From: FEN-1297 sp963834015
Lineage (GTDB): Bacteria > Bacteroidota > Ignavibacteria > Ignavibacteriales > Ignavibacteriaceae
NCBI GenBank assembly: GCA_963834015.1
Contig: CAWIAG010000003.1
Location: 620,001-684,000, forward strand
Length of the DNA stretch: 64,000 nt
Reading direction: 5' to 3'
Part shown: piece after piece, positions 16,484 to 24,701 of the stretch
Layout of the letters: each line of letters opens with the position of its first letter
Position numbering within the stretch: the stretch's first letter is position 1
Position numbers and translations under genes: made by a program
The notes under the pieces: model-generated
The model's database searches: none
What the model was told of the DNA's origin: nothing
What the model saw: the letters and a program-made list of their open reading frames with translations, nothing else

Positions 16484-17454
16484 TTATTTTATTTCGTATG
16501 TCAAATCTTGAGGCTTGTGTGTGATAGGAGTAGAGATAATATCCAGTAATTCTGATCTATTAACCATTCTTTTTGACCACTTTTCTTTAAATTGTACCAT
16601 ACCATATACAATATTGGTAGCCTTTATATTATATCCGGAATTAAAGAAATATTTAATCACTGGATAACTAGGTAATTTATATTTCTCATTTAATCCACAA
16701 GAAATAACTGCGTCTATATTTTGGTTTTGATATAAGTCCCATAATAAATTAAAATGATTTGAAATTGAACCATGATGGGGGACTTGAACTAATAATAACT
16801 TACTATTTAGAGAGTCAATAATATTTCGTGAATAAATCCTTTCAAGCGAAGTCTTTGTTGCATCTGAGGTCAATAATATACACCATGCATTTGAGTATAT
16901 CTGAATTATAGTAGATAGGATATTAGCAGCTTTGCTACACTCATTTACATTATAATTTTTCTTAATATCGACAATTCGAGCATATTCTTCAACTTCTTTA
17001 TGATCTGGTGCTAAAAATTTAAGAGATATCTATTGTTTAAAGGTATTTCATATGGGGCATTTACAGTTCCATAAAACGTAATCATACCATTGTTGTATAA
17101 TTTTTCAGATAGTATTATGATCTTTTTTAAAAGAGTCTTATTATCAAAATCAATATCACTCCAGTAAATATATCTAGGATCTCTATGACAAGTAGTTGCT
17201 AATATATTTATATTAATATTATTGTTTTCACAATATTGCAGCAGTTCAAATAAACCTGAATAATGATCAATATGAGGATGAGATAAAAAAATAAATTCAA
17301 TTTTATTGGGTTTGGTGTTTCTAATATATTCTAAAACAGGATTAGAATTTTGATAGAGATTTACGTCAATAATTCCGATTCTATTTTGATTGTCACTATC
17401 CCATTCTAAAATTATGCTGTCCCCGTGTCCTACGTTTTTAAATGTTAATTGCAT
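16484..17454 (-). pseudogene. metallo-beta-lactamase-fold hydrolase (ComEC/Rec2-like), frameshifted
   Basis: First frame (17011-17454, 147 aa): GHGDSIILEW, then FIFLSHPHIDHYSGL, the HxHxDH metal site. It stops soon after NNRYLLNF. The second frame is open from 17026 down to 16484 and continues with KFLAPDHKEVEEY, WCILLTSDATK, a second Asp ligand region, and LLVQVPHHGSISNHF with the distal His. One missing base in the A5/T3 stretch at 17013-17020 accounts for the break. Repaired, the gene encodes 323 residues, as in stand-alone ComEC-type MBL proteins that may cleave nucleic acids. Its ATG overlaps the RRM gene's TAA by one base. Real mutation or sequencing error cannot be told apart here. Confidence 0.78.
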
Positions 17455-18182
17455 TACTTAGAAGATATTGGCTTAAAGAATTGATAATTTTCAAGGTCGT
17501 CAAACATATTTTCATTATCTTCTTTTTTCTCTCGAAACAAAAAAGAATCATCTTTCTCGAATTTGAATTTTATTTCACCTTTGTTCGAAAAAACTTTAAT
17601 CTTAAAAGTTTCTCCAATATAAAATTGAAGAATACCTTCTAACATCTCTCGCTTAAACTTTCTCTTTTCAATTAGATTTTTCTCTTGATTAATCATACAA
17701 CTAGCTAATATATAATCATTATCAACATCATAAATCTTACAATAAAAAGTTTCTAATGAAACCCTACTCTTTTTAGATTCCTCAGATTCTACTTTTGGAT
17801 TATAATCTATTTGAAGTGCATTCGAATTATCATTCGTGAAAATATTGCTTTGATCTTGAATTAAAATCTTTTCCTCGTCAATACCTTGAGAAATTTGTGA
17901 CTCTTGTTTAGACATTTGCGAATCTTCAAAAGCCTCAACTACAATCTTCTCATGTCCTTCCCTTTCTATTATTTGAGCTCCTTTATCACGAAAAGCTTCT
18001 ATTGCAATATGTGCTTGTTCTTCATTTTCCATTTTAACAAATCCAAATCCTCGAGATCTTTCTGTTTGACGATCTCTTACCACTGTTGCAGAAACAACTT
18101 TACCATATTCTCCAAAAGTTTCTTTCAAAGTATCTTCATTAGTAGACCATGGTAATGAACCAATAAAAAGTATAGAACTCAC
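17454..18182 (-). CDS. RRM-domain RNA-binding protein with novel C-terminal region
   Basis: A 242-residue protein. Residues 1-85 are a canonical RNA-recognition motif: RNP2 ILFIGSLPW and RNP1 RGFGFVKM are both intact. Most bacterial RRM proteins end soon after, with a short glycine-rich tail. Here a low-complexity acidic linker (about 85-145, with SQMSKQESQISQ) leads to a C-terminal domain of about 100 residues with alternating strands (FYCKIYDVDNDYILASCM). I do not recognise that domain. The stop codon shares a base with the start of the metallo-beta-lactamase gene, so the two are co-translated. I infer an RNA-targeting pair in which the RRM protein may guide or sense RNA. It is the outermost gene of the island on this side. 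Confidence 0.8.
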   Translation of the reverse strand: MSSILFIGSLPWSTNEDTLKETFGEYGKVVSATVVRDRQTERSRGFGFVKMENEEQAHIAIEAFRDKGAQIIEREGHEKIVVEAFEDSQMSKQESQISQGIDEEKILIQDQSNIFTNDNSNALQIDYNPKVESEESKKSRVSLETFYCKIYDVDNDYILASCMINQEKNLIEKRKFKREMLEGILQFYIGETFKIKVFSNKGEIKFKFEKDDSFLFREKKEDNENMFDDLENYQFFKPISSK

Positions 18183-18521
18183 TAATTTGCCTCACTTTGA
18201 TTTTATTGATAATACAATTAAAAACACACAAACATAAAATATCTAAATAATTTTATAAGATAAAAATTATAATTAATATTTTAGTTTAAACATTACTTTA
18301 TTTTAATTCAAGTTATCTGCGAATGACAAAAATCACAATCACTAATTTAACCATATAATATAAAATGAATATAAAATAATTATGAGAACTGTATTGAGCT
18401 AAAATTTACAACAAAGTTTATTAAAATCTTTAAATCTTGACAACGTGGACACAATATGGGCAACATTGAAAGTAACTGTTCGATTTCAGCTCAATTTCAT
18501 AACAAATAAGGCTATTGCGTA
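18183..18521. other. intergenic, island right margin
   Basis: No gene seen. Very AT-rich. It holds the right subterminal repeat (18446-18463) and the promoter side of the RRM gene. ATTGAAAGTAACTGT (18465-18479) recurs with one change at 18586-18600, beyond the right attachment site. Confidence 0.6.
18446..18463 (+). repeat. island subterminal repeat, right copy
   Basis: TGGACACAATATGGGCAA, 16 of 18 identical to 685-702 and in the same orientation, about 60 bases inside the right attachment core. Confidence 0.45.
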
Positions 18522-18539
18522 GAATCCCGGCCTCTCCGC
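18522..18539 (+). repeat. attR core: 18-bp copy of tRNA-Ser 3' end
   Basis: Exact copy of 563-580. The sequences before it (GCTATTGCGTA) do not resemble a tRNA T arm, so this is only the displaced tail. It marks the right end of the island. Confidence 0.85.
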
Positions 18540-18550
18540 CAAAAATTACA

Positions 18551-18577
18551 AGCCTTCAAAAATTGAAGGCTTTTTTT
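18551..18577 (+). terminator. rho-independent terminator (ancestral tRNA-Ser terminator)
   Basis: AGCCTTCAA (18551-18559) and TTGAAGGCT (18563-18571) form a 9-bp stem with a 3-base loop, followed by T residues. It lies 12 bases after the attachment core, where a terminator of the uninterrupted tRNA gene would be. Confidence 0.8.
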
Positions 18578-18610
18578 ATTACTGTATTGAAAGTAATTGT
18601 ATATGCCTTT

Positions 18611-18747
18611 GAGGGTGAGTAACTGAATCCTGAAAGTCTTCTGAATTGCTAAACCATTGCAGGGAATAAAATCTACCCCGAGTTCTTCAATAGGAACTCC
18701 TATGGAGGAATCTGCCAAAGGCATTCCTTCGGAACCGGCCTCTCCAC
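18611..18747 (+). pseudogene. degenerate tRNA-Ser(GCU)-like relic with an internal insertion
   Basis: The stretch GAGGGTGAGTAACTGAA matches the D-arm side of tRNA-Ser. ATTGCTAAACCATTGCAGGG and ATCTACCCCGAGTTC match the anticodon arm, variable arm and T arm. ACCGGCCTCTCCAC matches the 3' end. Between GAGTTC and ACCGG about 45 extra bases are inserted, containing short self-complementary pieces (TTCCTTCGGAA; TGCCAAAGGCA). The acceptor 5' strand is lost, so it cannot fold as a tRNA. It is probably a relic of an older duplication or integration at this locus. Confidence 0.65.
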
Positions 18748-18815
18748 TCTTTATATTGTAAGTCAATGACAAATGACTTTGTCTTATTTTCATTTTTCCG
18801 CTTTACGCCTGCAAA

Positions 18816-19301
18816 CTATTCATCTTTAGCTTCCCATAATTCAATTTTGTTGCCTTCAATGTCTAAAATATGAACAAATTTTCCATAATCATAAGTTTCA
18901 ATTTTGTCCACGATAGTTACGTTTTCCTTTTTTAATTCTTGAACCAATGCTTCTAAATTCTGTACTCTATAGTTTATCATAAAGTCTTTTGTTGAGGGTT
19001 CAAAATATTTTGTGTTTTCTGCAAAAGGATTCCACTGGGTAAGTCCTTCTTTAGTACTGTCGTCAATCTCCCGCCATTTAAAACTTGCTCCATATGGGTT
19101 TGTGTCAAAACCGAGGTGTGTTTTATACCATTCGTTAATCGCTTTTGGGTCTTTGCATTTGAAAAAAATGCCGCCTATGCCTGTTACTTTTTTCATTTTT
19201 ATTGTGCTTTTATTTTGTTGTGATGTTAATATTGTCCTAAACGCGAAACCAAGGCTAAATGATGTCGCAGTTATTAGGAGTATTAAAATTACTTTTTTCA
19301 T
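18816..19301 (-). CDS. VOC (glyoxalase/bleomycin-resistance) family protein
   Basis: A 161-residue reading frame. From residue 36 (MKKVTGIGGIFFKCKDP) it is a two-module VOC fold: the first module has INEWYKTHLGFD and a second half ends VHILDIEGNKIELWEAKD, including the typical D-G-N-I-E-L-W motif. Residues 1-35 form a hydrophobic, signal-anchor-like extension (VILILLITATSFSLGFAF), unusual for this cytosolic family. Either this copy is exported or membrane-anchored, or the true start is the internal ATG. A metal-dependent small-molecule enzyme is expected, substrate unknown. First ordinary chromosomal gene after the island. Confidence 0.85.
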   Translation of the reverse strand: MKKVILILLITATSFSLGFAFRTILTSQQNKSTIKMKKVTGIGGIFFKCKDPKAINEWYKTHLGFDTNPYGASFKWREIDDSTKEGLTQWNPFAENTKYFEPSTKDFMINYRVQNLEALVQELKKENVTIVDKIETYDYGKFVHILDIEGNKIELWEAKDE

Positions 19302-19589
19302 TACTTATTTAAAATTATATTTTTTTCGTTCGTCCACAAATGTTTTTTATCATATTCTAATCATCAGGCTCCCCCGATTTAATTTAATCTCCTTTAATAT
19401 TTAAAATATCAACACATTTTTCATAATCTTATGTCCTGCGTCATATATCGATTATACAGGAATAAAAATACTTATTGTTTTATCTGTTTATTAAATTCAC
19501 CTAATCAAAATTTTTTTATCTTATTTTATTCTGTTTTTAAACTTTCTCAAGCATACTTTAACGATTAAAGAAACGCCTTATTGTACTTT

Positions 19590-20720
19590 CTAATAATAGA
19601 AATGGAATTGCAGAAGCGCCGCATTATCCTTAACTGCCGGAGTATCAAACTGGAAACGGTACTGGGGAATTAATTCAACAAAACTGTACGGATAAAAACT
19701 GAATCCGGCTACAATTCTTGATAACTTTTCATTGTTATCTGATGTGACCGGTTGAAAATGATCGTACCGGAGAATTGCCTCCAGCCCCTTAAATAAAAGG
19801 TAGGAAGCTTCCACCATTTCAGCGGCAGATTTTGTACCCTGTTGGATATAATCCTGCGCTATATCATACTCACCAATCAAAGTAAAATTACTTATTCCAA
19901 AACCTAGAAATCCGCCATACATATTTACTTTTTGACCTGAAGGTACATAACTATATTCAAGAGGTCCTGTAAAGGTCATATAAGATGCTCCGAACAATAA
20001 TGCAAGTGTATTACCGATAACGGGGCTAAATTTTATACTTGTTGTATATGCAGGATCAGAATTAAAATTTAACGAAACAGGGCTGCCTACGCTTGCAGTA
20101 AACAAACCGAAGTCTGATATATTAAATCCTGCTTCAACACCTGTAACATTATAACCCGGTGCAAATATTAATCCCTGCGGCCGGCTGCCAGGAAACAAAT
20201 ATCCCAGGTCGCCTCCACGAGTATAAGCTGTGTGATCATCTAACAACACTCCAAAATCCGGTGTAAAAGTACCAACCTTAATGTAGCTGCTGTTAGGAAG
20301 TATATGTGCTACAATATAACCTTCCCAAAAAGCATTAACAAAATCATAGTTAGCATAAATATCAATACTATCCATAATTTTGGCATTTACGTAAACAGCA
20401 CCCTGCATTTTTTGAAAAGTAGTCTTTTGAAGTTCTTGCGAGTAAAGATATTGAGTGCGATAATCAAATCCGATATCTATATTTTTTCCGATTTCATTAC
20501 TCATGTTCAATGCATCGTCACTTTCCCTGGGTGAAACTAAAGGCAAAGAACGCATTCCATAATGCCATCCTCCCATGTTCCTCATTTCACCACCAGTTGG
20601 GTTTACATGGCAATCTATACATTGAGCACCCATTCTAAGAGCATACCTCGGAAGTGCATACATCCCCTTTGCAATAAATAAGACTGTTAAAATTATGAAA
20701 AGGTAATTTGTATTTTTCAT
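19590..20720 (-). CDS. outer-membrane beta-barrel protein with one c-type heme motif
   Basis: 376 residues with a signal peptide (residues 1-22), one CIDCH heme-binding motif at 34-38 close to the mature N terminus, then a long series of amphipathic beta strands ending in an aromatic-rich strand (LLQFHFYY), a typical outer-membrane C terminus. Barrels with a single N-terminal heme occur in Ignavibacteria and relatives. They resemble porin-cytochrome components but lack the multiheme partner. Possible roles are electron transfer across the outer membrane or a heme-stabilised porin. No multiheme cytochrome gene is beside it. Downstream on the same strand is unrelated sequence. Confidence 0.75.
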   Translation of the reverse strand: MKNTNYLFIILTVLFIAKGMYALPRYALRMGAQCIDCHVNPTGGEMRNMGGWHYGMRSLPLVSPRESDDALNMSNEIGKNIDIGFDYRTQYLYSQELQKTTFQKMQGAVYVNAKIMDSIDIYANYDFVNAFWEGYIVAHILPNSSYIKVGTFTPDFGVLLDDHTAYTRGGDLGYLFPGSRPQGLIFAPGYNVTGVEAGFNISDFGLFTASVGSPVSLNFNSDPAYTTSIKFSPVIGNTLALLFGASYMTFTGPLEYSYVPSGQKVNMYGGFLGFGISNFTLIGEYDIAQDYIQQGTKSAAEMVEASYLLFKGLEAILRYDHFQPVTSDNNEKLSRIVAGFSFYPYSFVELIPQYRFQFDTPAVKDNAALLQFHFYY

Positions 20721-20867
20721 ACTCCTCTCGCATTATTAGTTGATTGTTTTCCAGTTAACCAGCTTTACTATAATATTATCGTTTATAGAAAATAAATTTT
20801 CAAAATTGAAAATTATCAACACTTTAAATGTGTTCTAACAGAGATATGTTATTGGATCTCCATCCAG

Positions 20868-21680
20868 TTATTTTAAAAGCAACATTTTTTTAACTTCGGA
20901 AAAACTACCTGTACTAAGCCGGTAATAATAAATTCCTGAGGCAAAACTCACGGCGTTAAAATCGTAAGAATAATTACCTGCTGATTTAAATTCATTAACA
21001 AGTGTTTTTATTTTTAACCCTAACACATTAAATACTTCTAATTTTACATACCCCGGATCAGGAATTAAAAAGCTAATTATAGTAGACGGATTAAACGGAT
21101 TAGGATAATTTTGATTAAGATGAAAGCCTGATGGACGGTTTCTATTAGTTATCCCTGATATAGTGGAATTAACTGTAATAATTTTATTTGGGGCAAAATT
21201 CCACATATCTCCCGGGTCAGCAATGCCATTGAAATTCACGCTATTACCGTTTGCGTATAATGTTACATTACCTGCTGTATTAGGGGCTGTATACAAGAAA
21301 GAAAATGTAACTGCAATACCTAAAGGCGCCTTAGGCAAAACATGGGTTAATTCTCCATCACCGGTATCCAACCTTAAATCTGTTCCCTGGGGTGATAGTG
21401 TTCCTGCTGAAGCAGCGATATCCGTCCCTGCACGTACTAAAGGACCACCTTTAATTGTGATTGTATATGTTCCGGTTTTCCCGGCAATTAAAGTATCAGG
21501 TCCGGAAATAGTAACAAAAACATTCTGGGATGGTGAAGCGTTATGACAAGTACAACCGTTTCCATTTTTAAGAGTTTTGCCTGTTATTCCGTTTGAATAG
21601 GCATATAATAAAATGGTGGAGCCGGCTATGATTAAGAAACCAAATGTTATTGAAAAAATATATTTTGGACGCGGTATCAT
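20868..21680 (-). CDS. secreted protein with choice-of-anchor-like domain and type IX sorting domain
   Basis: 270 residues. An N-terminal membrane-crossing segment (about 8-27) is followed by NGCTCHNASPSQNVFVTISGP, which starts a beta-sandwich domain resembling the choice-of-anchor V family. Residues 185-270 form a type A sorting domain (NYPNPFNPSTIISFLIP, then VFNVLGLKIKTLV and a YYYRL ending), used by the type IX secretion system to export and attach proteins. The CTCH sequence is C-x-C-H, not the CxxCH of c-type heme. It may bind metal or form a disulfide. The upstream heme barrel gene is on the same strand 147 bases away, so co-expression is possible. Confidence 0.85.
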   Translation of the reverse strand: MIPRPKYIFSITFGFLIIAGSTILLYAYSNGITGKTLKNGNGCTCHNASPSQNVFVTISGPDTLIAGKTGTYTITIKGGPLVRAGTDIAASAGTLSPQGTDLRLDTGDGELTHVLPKAPLGIAVTFSFLYTAPNTAGNVTLYANGNSVNFNGIADPGDMWNFAPNKIITVNSTISGITNRNRPSGFHLNQNYPNPFNPSTIISFLIPDPGYVKLEVFNVLGLKIKTLVNEFKSAGNYSYDFNAVSFASGIYYYRLSTGSFSEVKKMLLLK

Positions 21681-22521
21681 TTATTTATCGATTTCCTTAT
21701 ACAATTTAAGTTTAGAGGGATTAAAGATTATTTATTTTTCTAAAAAGTTATCCCGAATTTACCTGTAAGTTTACAACATCTTTGTACTGCTCAGCAATTA
21801 TGAAGGATCAGAAAATTAGGAATTGATTAAACAGGCGACCTAAATAATTTTATAAATATGAAACAATAACATTTATCACTACACTCCCATGTAAATAATT
21901 TTGAATTCGCAAACCCATGATTAATCTAATAAAATAGATACTTATTTACCATAATATTATCTGTTCAAAAGCTGCCTCATAAGAACTATCACAAATAACG
22001 TTATATGATATTCGGCACACCGGGTAATTATCTTCCATGAATCCGTTCAAATTTAGTATTTCGCGTACCGGATTTAAGTTTTTCTTTTTTTTAAAAAAAA
22101 TTTATTTTGAATTAATAAGTACTTTTGAAACAATTATTTTAATAAAAACAAACATTTAACTAAATCACATCAGGGCAATTGTCATATTAATAAATAATTC
22201 ACTTATTAAAAAATTAAGAATTACCAATTACCGTATCTTATTTATTAACTATAAAAAAGCAGCTTGTATGACAAACTTCGGGTCTCAATTTTTCTAAGTA
22301 TTGACAATCTATGTCTAAATAATTAGTTTGAAATATCATTTCCGGCGCTACCAGGTGTAATTGAGTACGGTTAATGTTAAAGGGTACGACATGCATAAAT
22401 AATCCCAGGAATGAATAACTACTTGTATCTTATTGTGTAGTTTCATTATTAGTATGAGTTCACGATATGTTCTAATCAGCCTGATTAAAAGTATTATGTT
22501 GAATAAATATTTAGAAATATA
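21681..22521. other. intergenic, 841 bp, nothing recognised
   Basis: Very AT-rich with poly-T/poly-A stretches (22081-22110). No reading frame, repeat or RNA that I can support. It separates minus-strand genes from plus-strand ones, so it should hold divergent promoters. Confidence 0.6.
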
Positions 22522-22761
22522 ATGATAAATGATGCAGTAGATCTAATATTTTTAGTCGCTATTTTAATAATAGTAATAGCTGTATTTATTCGTATTGCTA
22601 TAAAAATAAGAAAATACGGCGGAAGCATGACAACTACCATGTTTGCAGCAACTTTTGAATTTCTAAATAAAGATAAAAGAAACGCCGTAAATGAGATTGT
22701 GGAAACAAAAGCGCATAAAAAAAAGTGGGAAGAACGATCCGATAAACCAAAAGATGAATAA
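22522..22761 (+). CDS. small single-pass membrane protein, 79 aa
   Basis: Residues 7-29 (LIFLVAILIIVIAVFIRIAIK) form one membrane helix, and the rest is charged and ends KKKWEERSDKPKDE. I do not recognise a family. The middle part (MFAATFEFLNKDKRNAVNEIVE) is amphipathic. It lies 32 bases before the LCM-type methyltransferase and may share its transcript. Codon use and the presence of a clear membrane helix argue it is real. Confidence 0.6.
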   Translation: MINDAVDLIFLVAILIIVIAVFIRIAIKIRKYGGSMTTTMFAATFEFLNKDKRNAVNEIVETKAHKKKWEERSDKPKDE

Positions 22762-22793
22762 GAATTTCTTTAATATTTTGTGGATTTGCATAT

Positions 22794-23617
22794 ATGCCTG
22801 AGAATATTGAAATTAAGCTTAATGATGTGCAAACTACTTTGTTACTTCCATTATGGGGGCGAGCAGTTGAAACTAAAAAAATAAATCCTTTATTAGTAGA
22901 TAAATCAGCAAGCGAAATTATCGGCAAATTAAATTATGATTTTTCAACTTTTGCTGAAAATATCCACCCTATTACCCAATTCGAATGGGTAGCACGCAGT
23001 ATACATATTGACTTAACAATTAAAGAATTTCTTAATAGATATCCAAAAGCCACTATATTAAATATTGGCTGCGGATTAGACACAACATTTGAAAGAGTTG
23101 ATAACGGCAGGATGTATTGGTATGATTTGGATTTACCGGAAGTAATCGAACTCAGGAAGAAATTTATCCTTGAGGAAGGAAGAAGAAAATTTATATCACA
23201 ATCATTCCTTGATGACAGTTGGTTCGGCGAATTGCATATAGAAGAAAATATTCTTTTTATAGCAGCCGGTGTCATGTATTATTTCAGCGAAGCTGAAATT
23301 AAGGGTATTTTTAATAAAATATCTTCATGCTTTCCCGGTAGTGAATTTGTTTTTGATGCAGCCTCATCATTTGGCGTTAAAGTAGCAAATCAAAAAGTCA
23401 TCCGGAACAGTGGTTTGAATGAAAGAGCCTTTTTAAAATGGGGATTGGAAAAGACGCAGATATTCAAAAATGGAATTATAAAATAAAAGTTGTTAATGAA
23501 TACCCAATGTTCAAAAAATTGACTTCCGGATTAAGCTTTAAGAATAAAATATCAGCATTTATATCCGACCGGTATAAAATTATGTATATGGTACATTTGA
23601 AATTTCTTAAAAATTAA
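22794..23617 (+). pseudogene. LCM/PPM-type SAM-dependent methyltransferase, frameshifted near 3' end
   Basis: The visible frame (22794-23486, 230 aa) shows the leucine-carboxyl-methyltransferase-like fold: TQFEWVARSIHIDL, TILNIGCGLDTTFER (SAM site), MYWYDLDLPEVIELRKKF, and ILFIAAGVMYYF. It then runs into TQIFKNGIIK and stops. One extra A in the run at 23449-23452 restores KDADIQKWNYKIKVVNEYP-like sequence to a TAA at 23615-23617, giving 274 residues and a normal C terminus. O-methylation of small molecules or natural products is the family role. True mutation versus sequencing error is open. Confidence 0.75.
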
Positions 23618-23699
23618 AAATGTTTAAGTAATATCTTCAATCCGCCAGAATAAATAAAATTGATTTTGAATAATTACAAACAGTTATAGTTAATTATGG

Positions 23700-23975
23700 T
23701 TGATTGCAAGTAAGTTTGCCCTGGAATCATATTCAAGAAGCGCTGCAATAGAGCCAGGCAAAATTGGAATTACTGTAAATGAAATTTCTTTGGGAGCTGT
23801 ACAAACCGATTGGATAAATTCAGAACTTGAAAAAGAGATATTACCAAACATCCCGTTAGGAAAGATTGGATCGCCTGAGGATGTAGCGGATATAGTATTA
23901 TTTTTAGTTTCCGATCAGGCAAGATGGTTAACCGGACAGAGAATATTTGTCGGTGGGGCCATGAAGTTTAAATAA
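23700..23975 (+). pseudogene. short-chain dehydrogenase/reductase, C-terminal fragment
   Basis: 91 residues from a TTG codon. An in-frame TAA lies at 23691-23693. ASKFALESYSRSAAIEPGKI, then GAVQTDWI, then SPEDVADIVLFLVSDQARWL and TGQRIFVGGAMK are the last third of a classical SDR, starting just at the lysine of the YxxxK site. The Rossmann N terminus, the glycine motif and the catalytic Tyr are missing, so the fragment cannot be an enzyme. It is a relic, possibly the remains of a deletion between it and the methyltransferase gene upstream. Confidence 0.85.
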
Positions 23976-24045
23976 AAAATATTATTACCTGCAACTAAAA
24001 ATGATATTGATTTTAAATTATTTAATACATAATTAGAAAGCAGAA

Positions 24046-24573
24046 ATGAAACTTAAATATATACTTAAAAACGAAGCAGAAACAACCTATATCATTACGG
24101 AAAAGTTATTTCAACATGTTTCTAATGATGAACTGCTTTGGATACCGCCTATAGGTAATAATTGGATGAATATGGGTCAGTTCCTGATGCATTGCACCGA
24201 CAATGGATGCGGAAAGGCAATAAAAGGTTTTGTAAAAGGTGACTGGGGACTTCCGGAAGGAATCAGTATGGAAGATTTAAGCGCCAAAGACCATGTACCA
24301 CCACAAACCGTATTACCCAGTGTTAAAAGTATTGAGGAGGCATTAGAACTGTTAGAGGCGGACAAAAAATTAGCTTTAACGTGTCTTGAGGATATAGAGG
24401 AAAACAGACTTTTGGATAAGGCATTTATTGCACCCTGGGGCGGCCAGGAACTCTTTCTTTTTCAACACCTGCTGCAAATGATAACTCACCTTGCCCAGCA
24501 TAAAGGGCAGCTTTTCTATTACTTAAAGTTAATGGGCAAAGATTTGAACACCTCTGATCTTTGGGGTGTATAA
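24046..24573 (+). CDS. DinB/YfiT-like four-helix protein
   Basis: 175 residues with the DinB-superfamily outline: helix 2 with WMNMGQFLMHCTDN, a variable middle, and helix 4 HLLQMITHLAQHKGQLFYYL, whose histidines together with the first one usually bind a metal ion. Members include thiol S-transferases and many uncharacterised proteins. The gene is complete, with a good ATG, and is independent of the SDR relic 70 bases upstream. Confidence 0.82.
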   Translation: MKLKYILKNEAETTYIITEKLFQHVSNDELLWIPPIGNNWMNMGQFLMHCTDNGCGKAIKGFVKGDWGLPEGISMEDLSAKDHVPPQTVLPSVKSIEEALELLEADKKLALTCLEDIEENRLLDKAFIAPWGGQELFLFQHLLQMITHLAQHKGQLFYYLKLMGKDLNTSDLWGV

Positions 24574-24701
24574 TTTATTTAATGTTATTTTTATATCTTT
24601 ATTCTAAGTATAATAAAATCATAAAAATCTATTCTATTTAAAACCTATCTGAAAACAGTTATCTTTACCTAAATTCTTCAATTAATTAAACCGCAATTTA
24701 A

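Larger units (their letters stand above)
580..18539. mobile_element. tRNA-Ser-associated genomic island (about 18 kb), defence-like cargo
   Basis: The island is bounded by an 18-bp direct repeat, the left copy being the tRNA-Ser 3' end (563-580) and the right copy 18522-18539. Cargo: SIR2-like remnant, HNH endonuclease, unknown 287-aa protein, IS21 with nested RIT, type I restriction-modification, NA37 plus RelA/SpoT pair, and RRM plus metallo-beta-lactamase pair. Nearly all genes are on the minus strand. The only integrase-like genes are the three RIT recombinases, which belong to the nested element and cannot have placed the island. The island's own integrase is therefore lost or acts from elsewhere. 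A near-identical 18-bp motif lies inside each end (685-702 and 18446-18463). Confidence 0.8.

Noticed and set aside
18512..18793. 93-aa minus-strand open frame across the right attachment site
   Set aside because: It runs through the attachment core, a terminator and the tRNA relic, and has no protein family likeness.
20868..21680. CTCH as a c-type heme site
   Set aside because: Spacing is C-x-C-H, not C-x-x-C-H.
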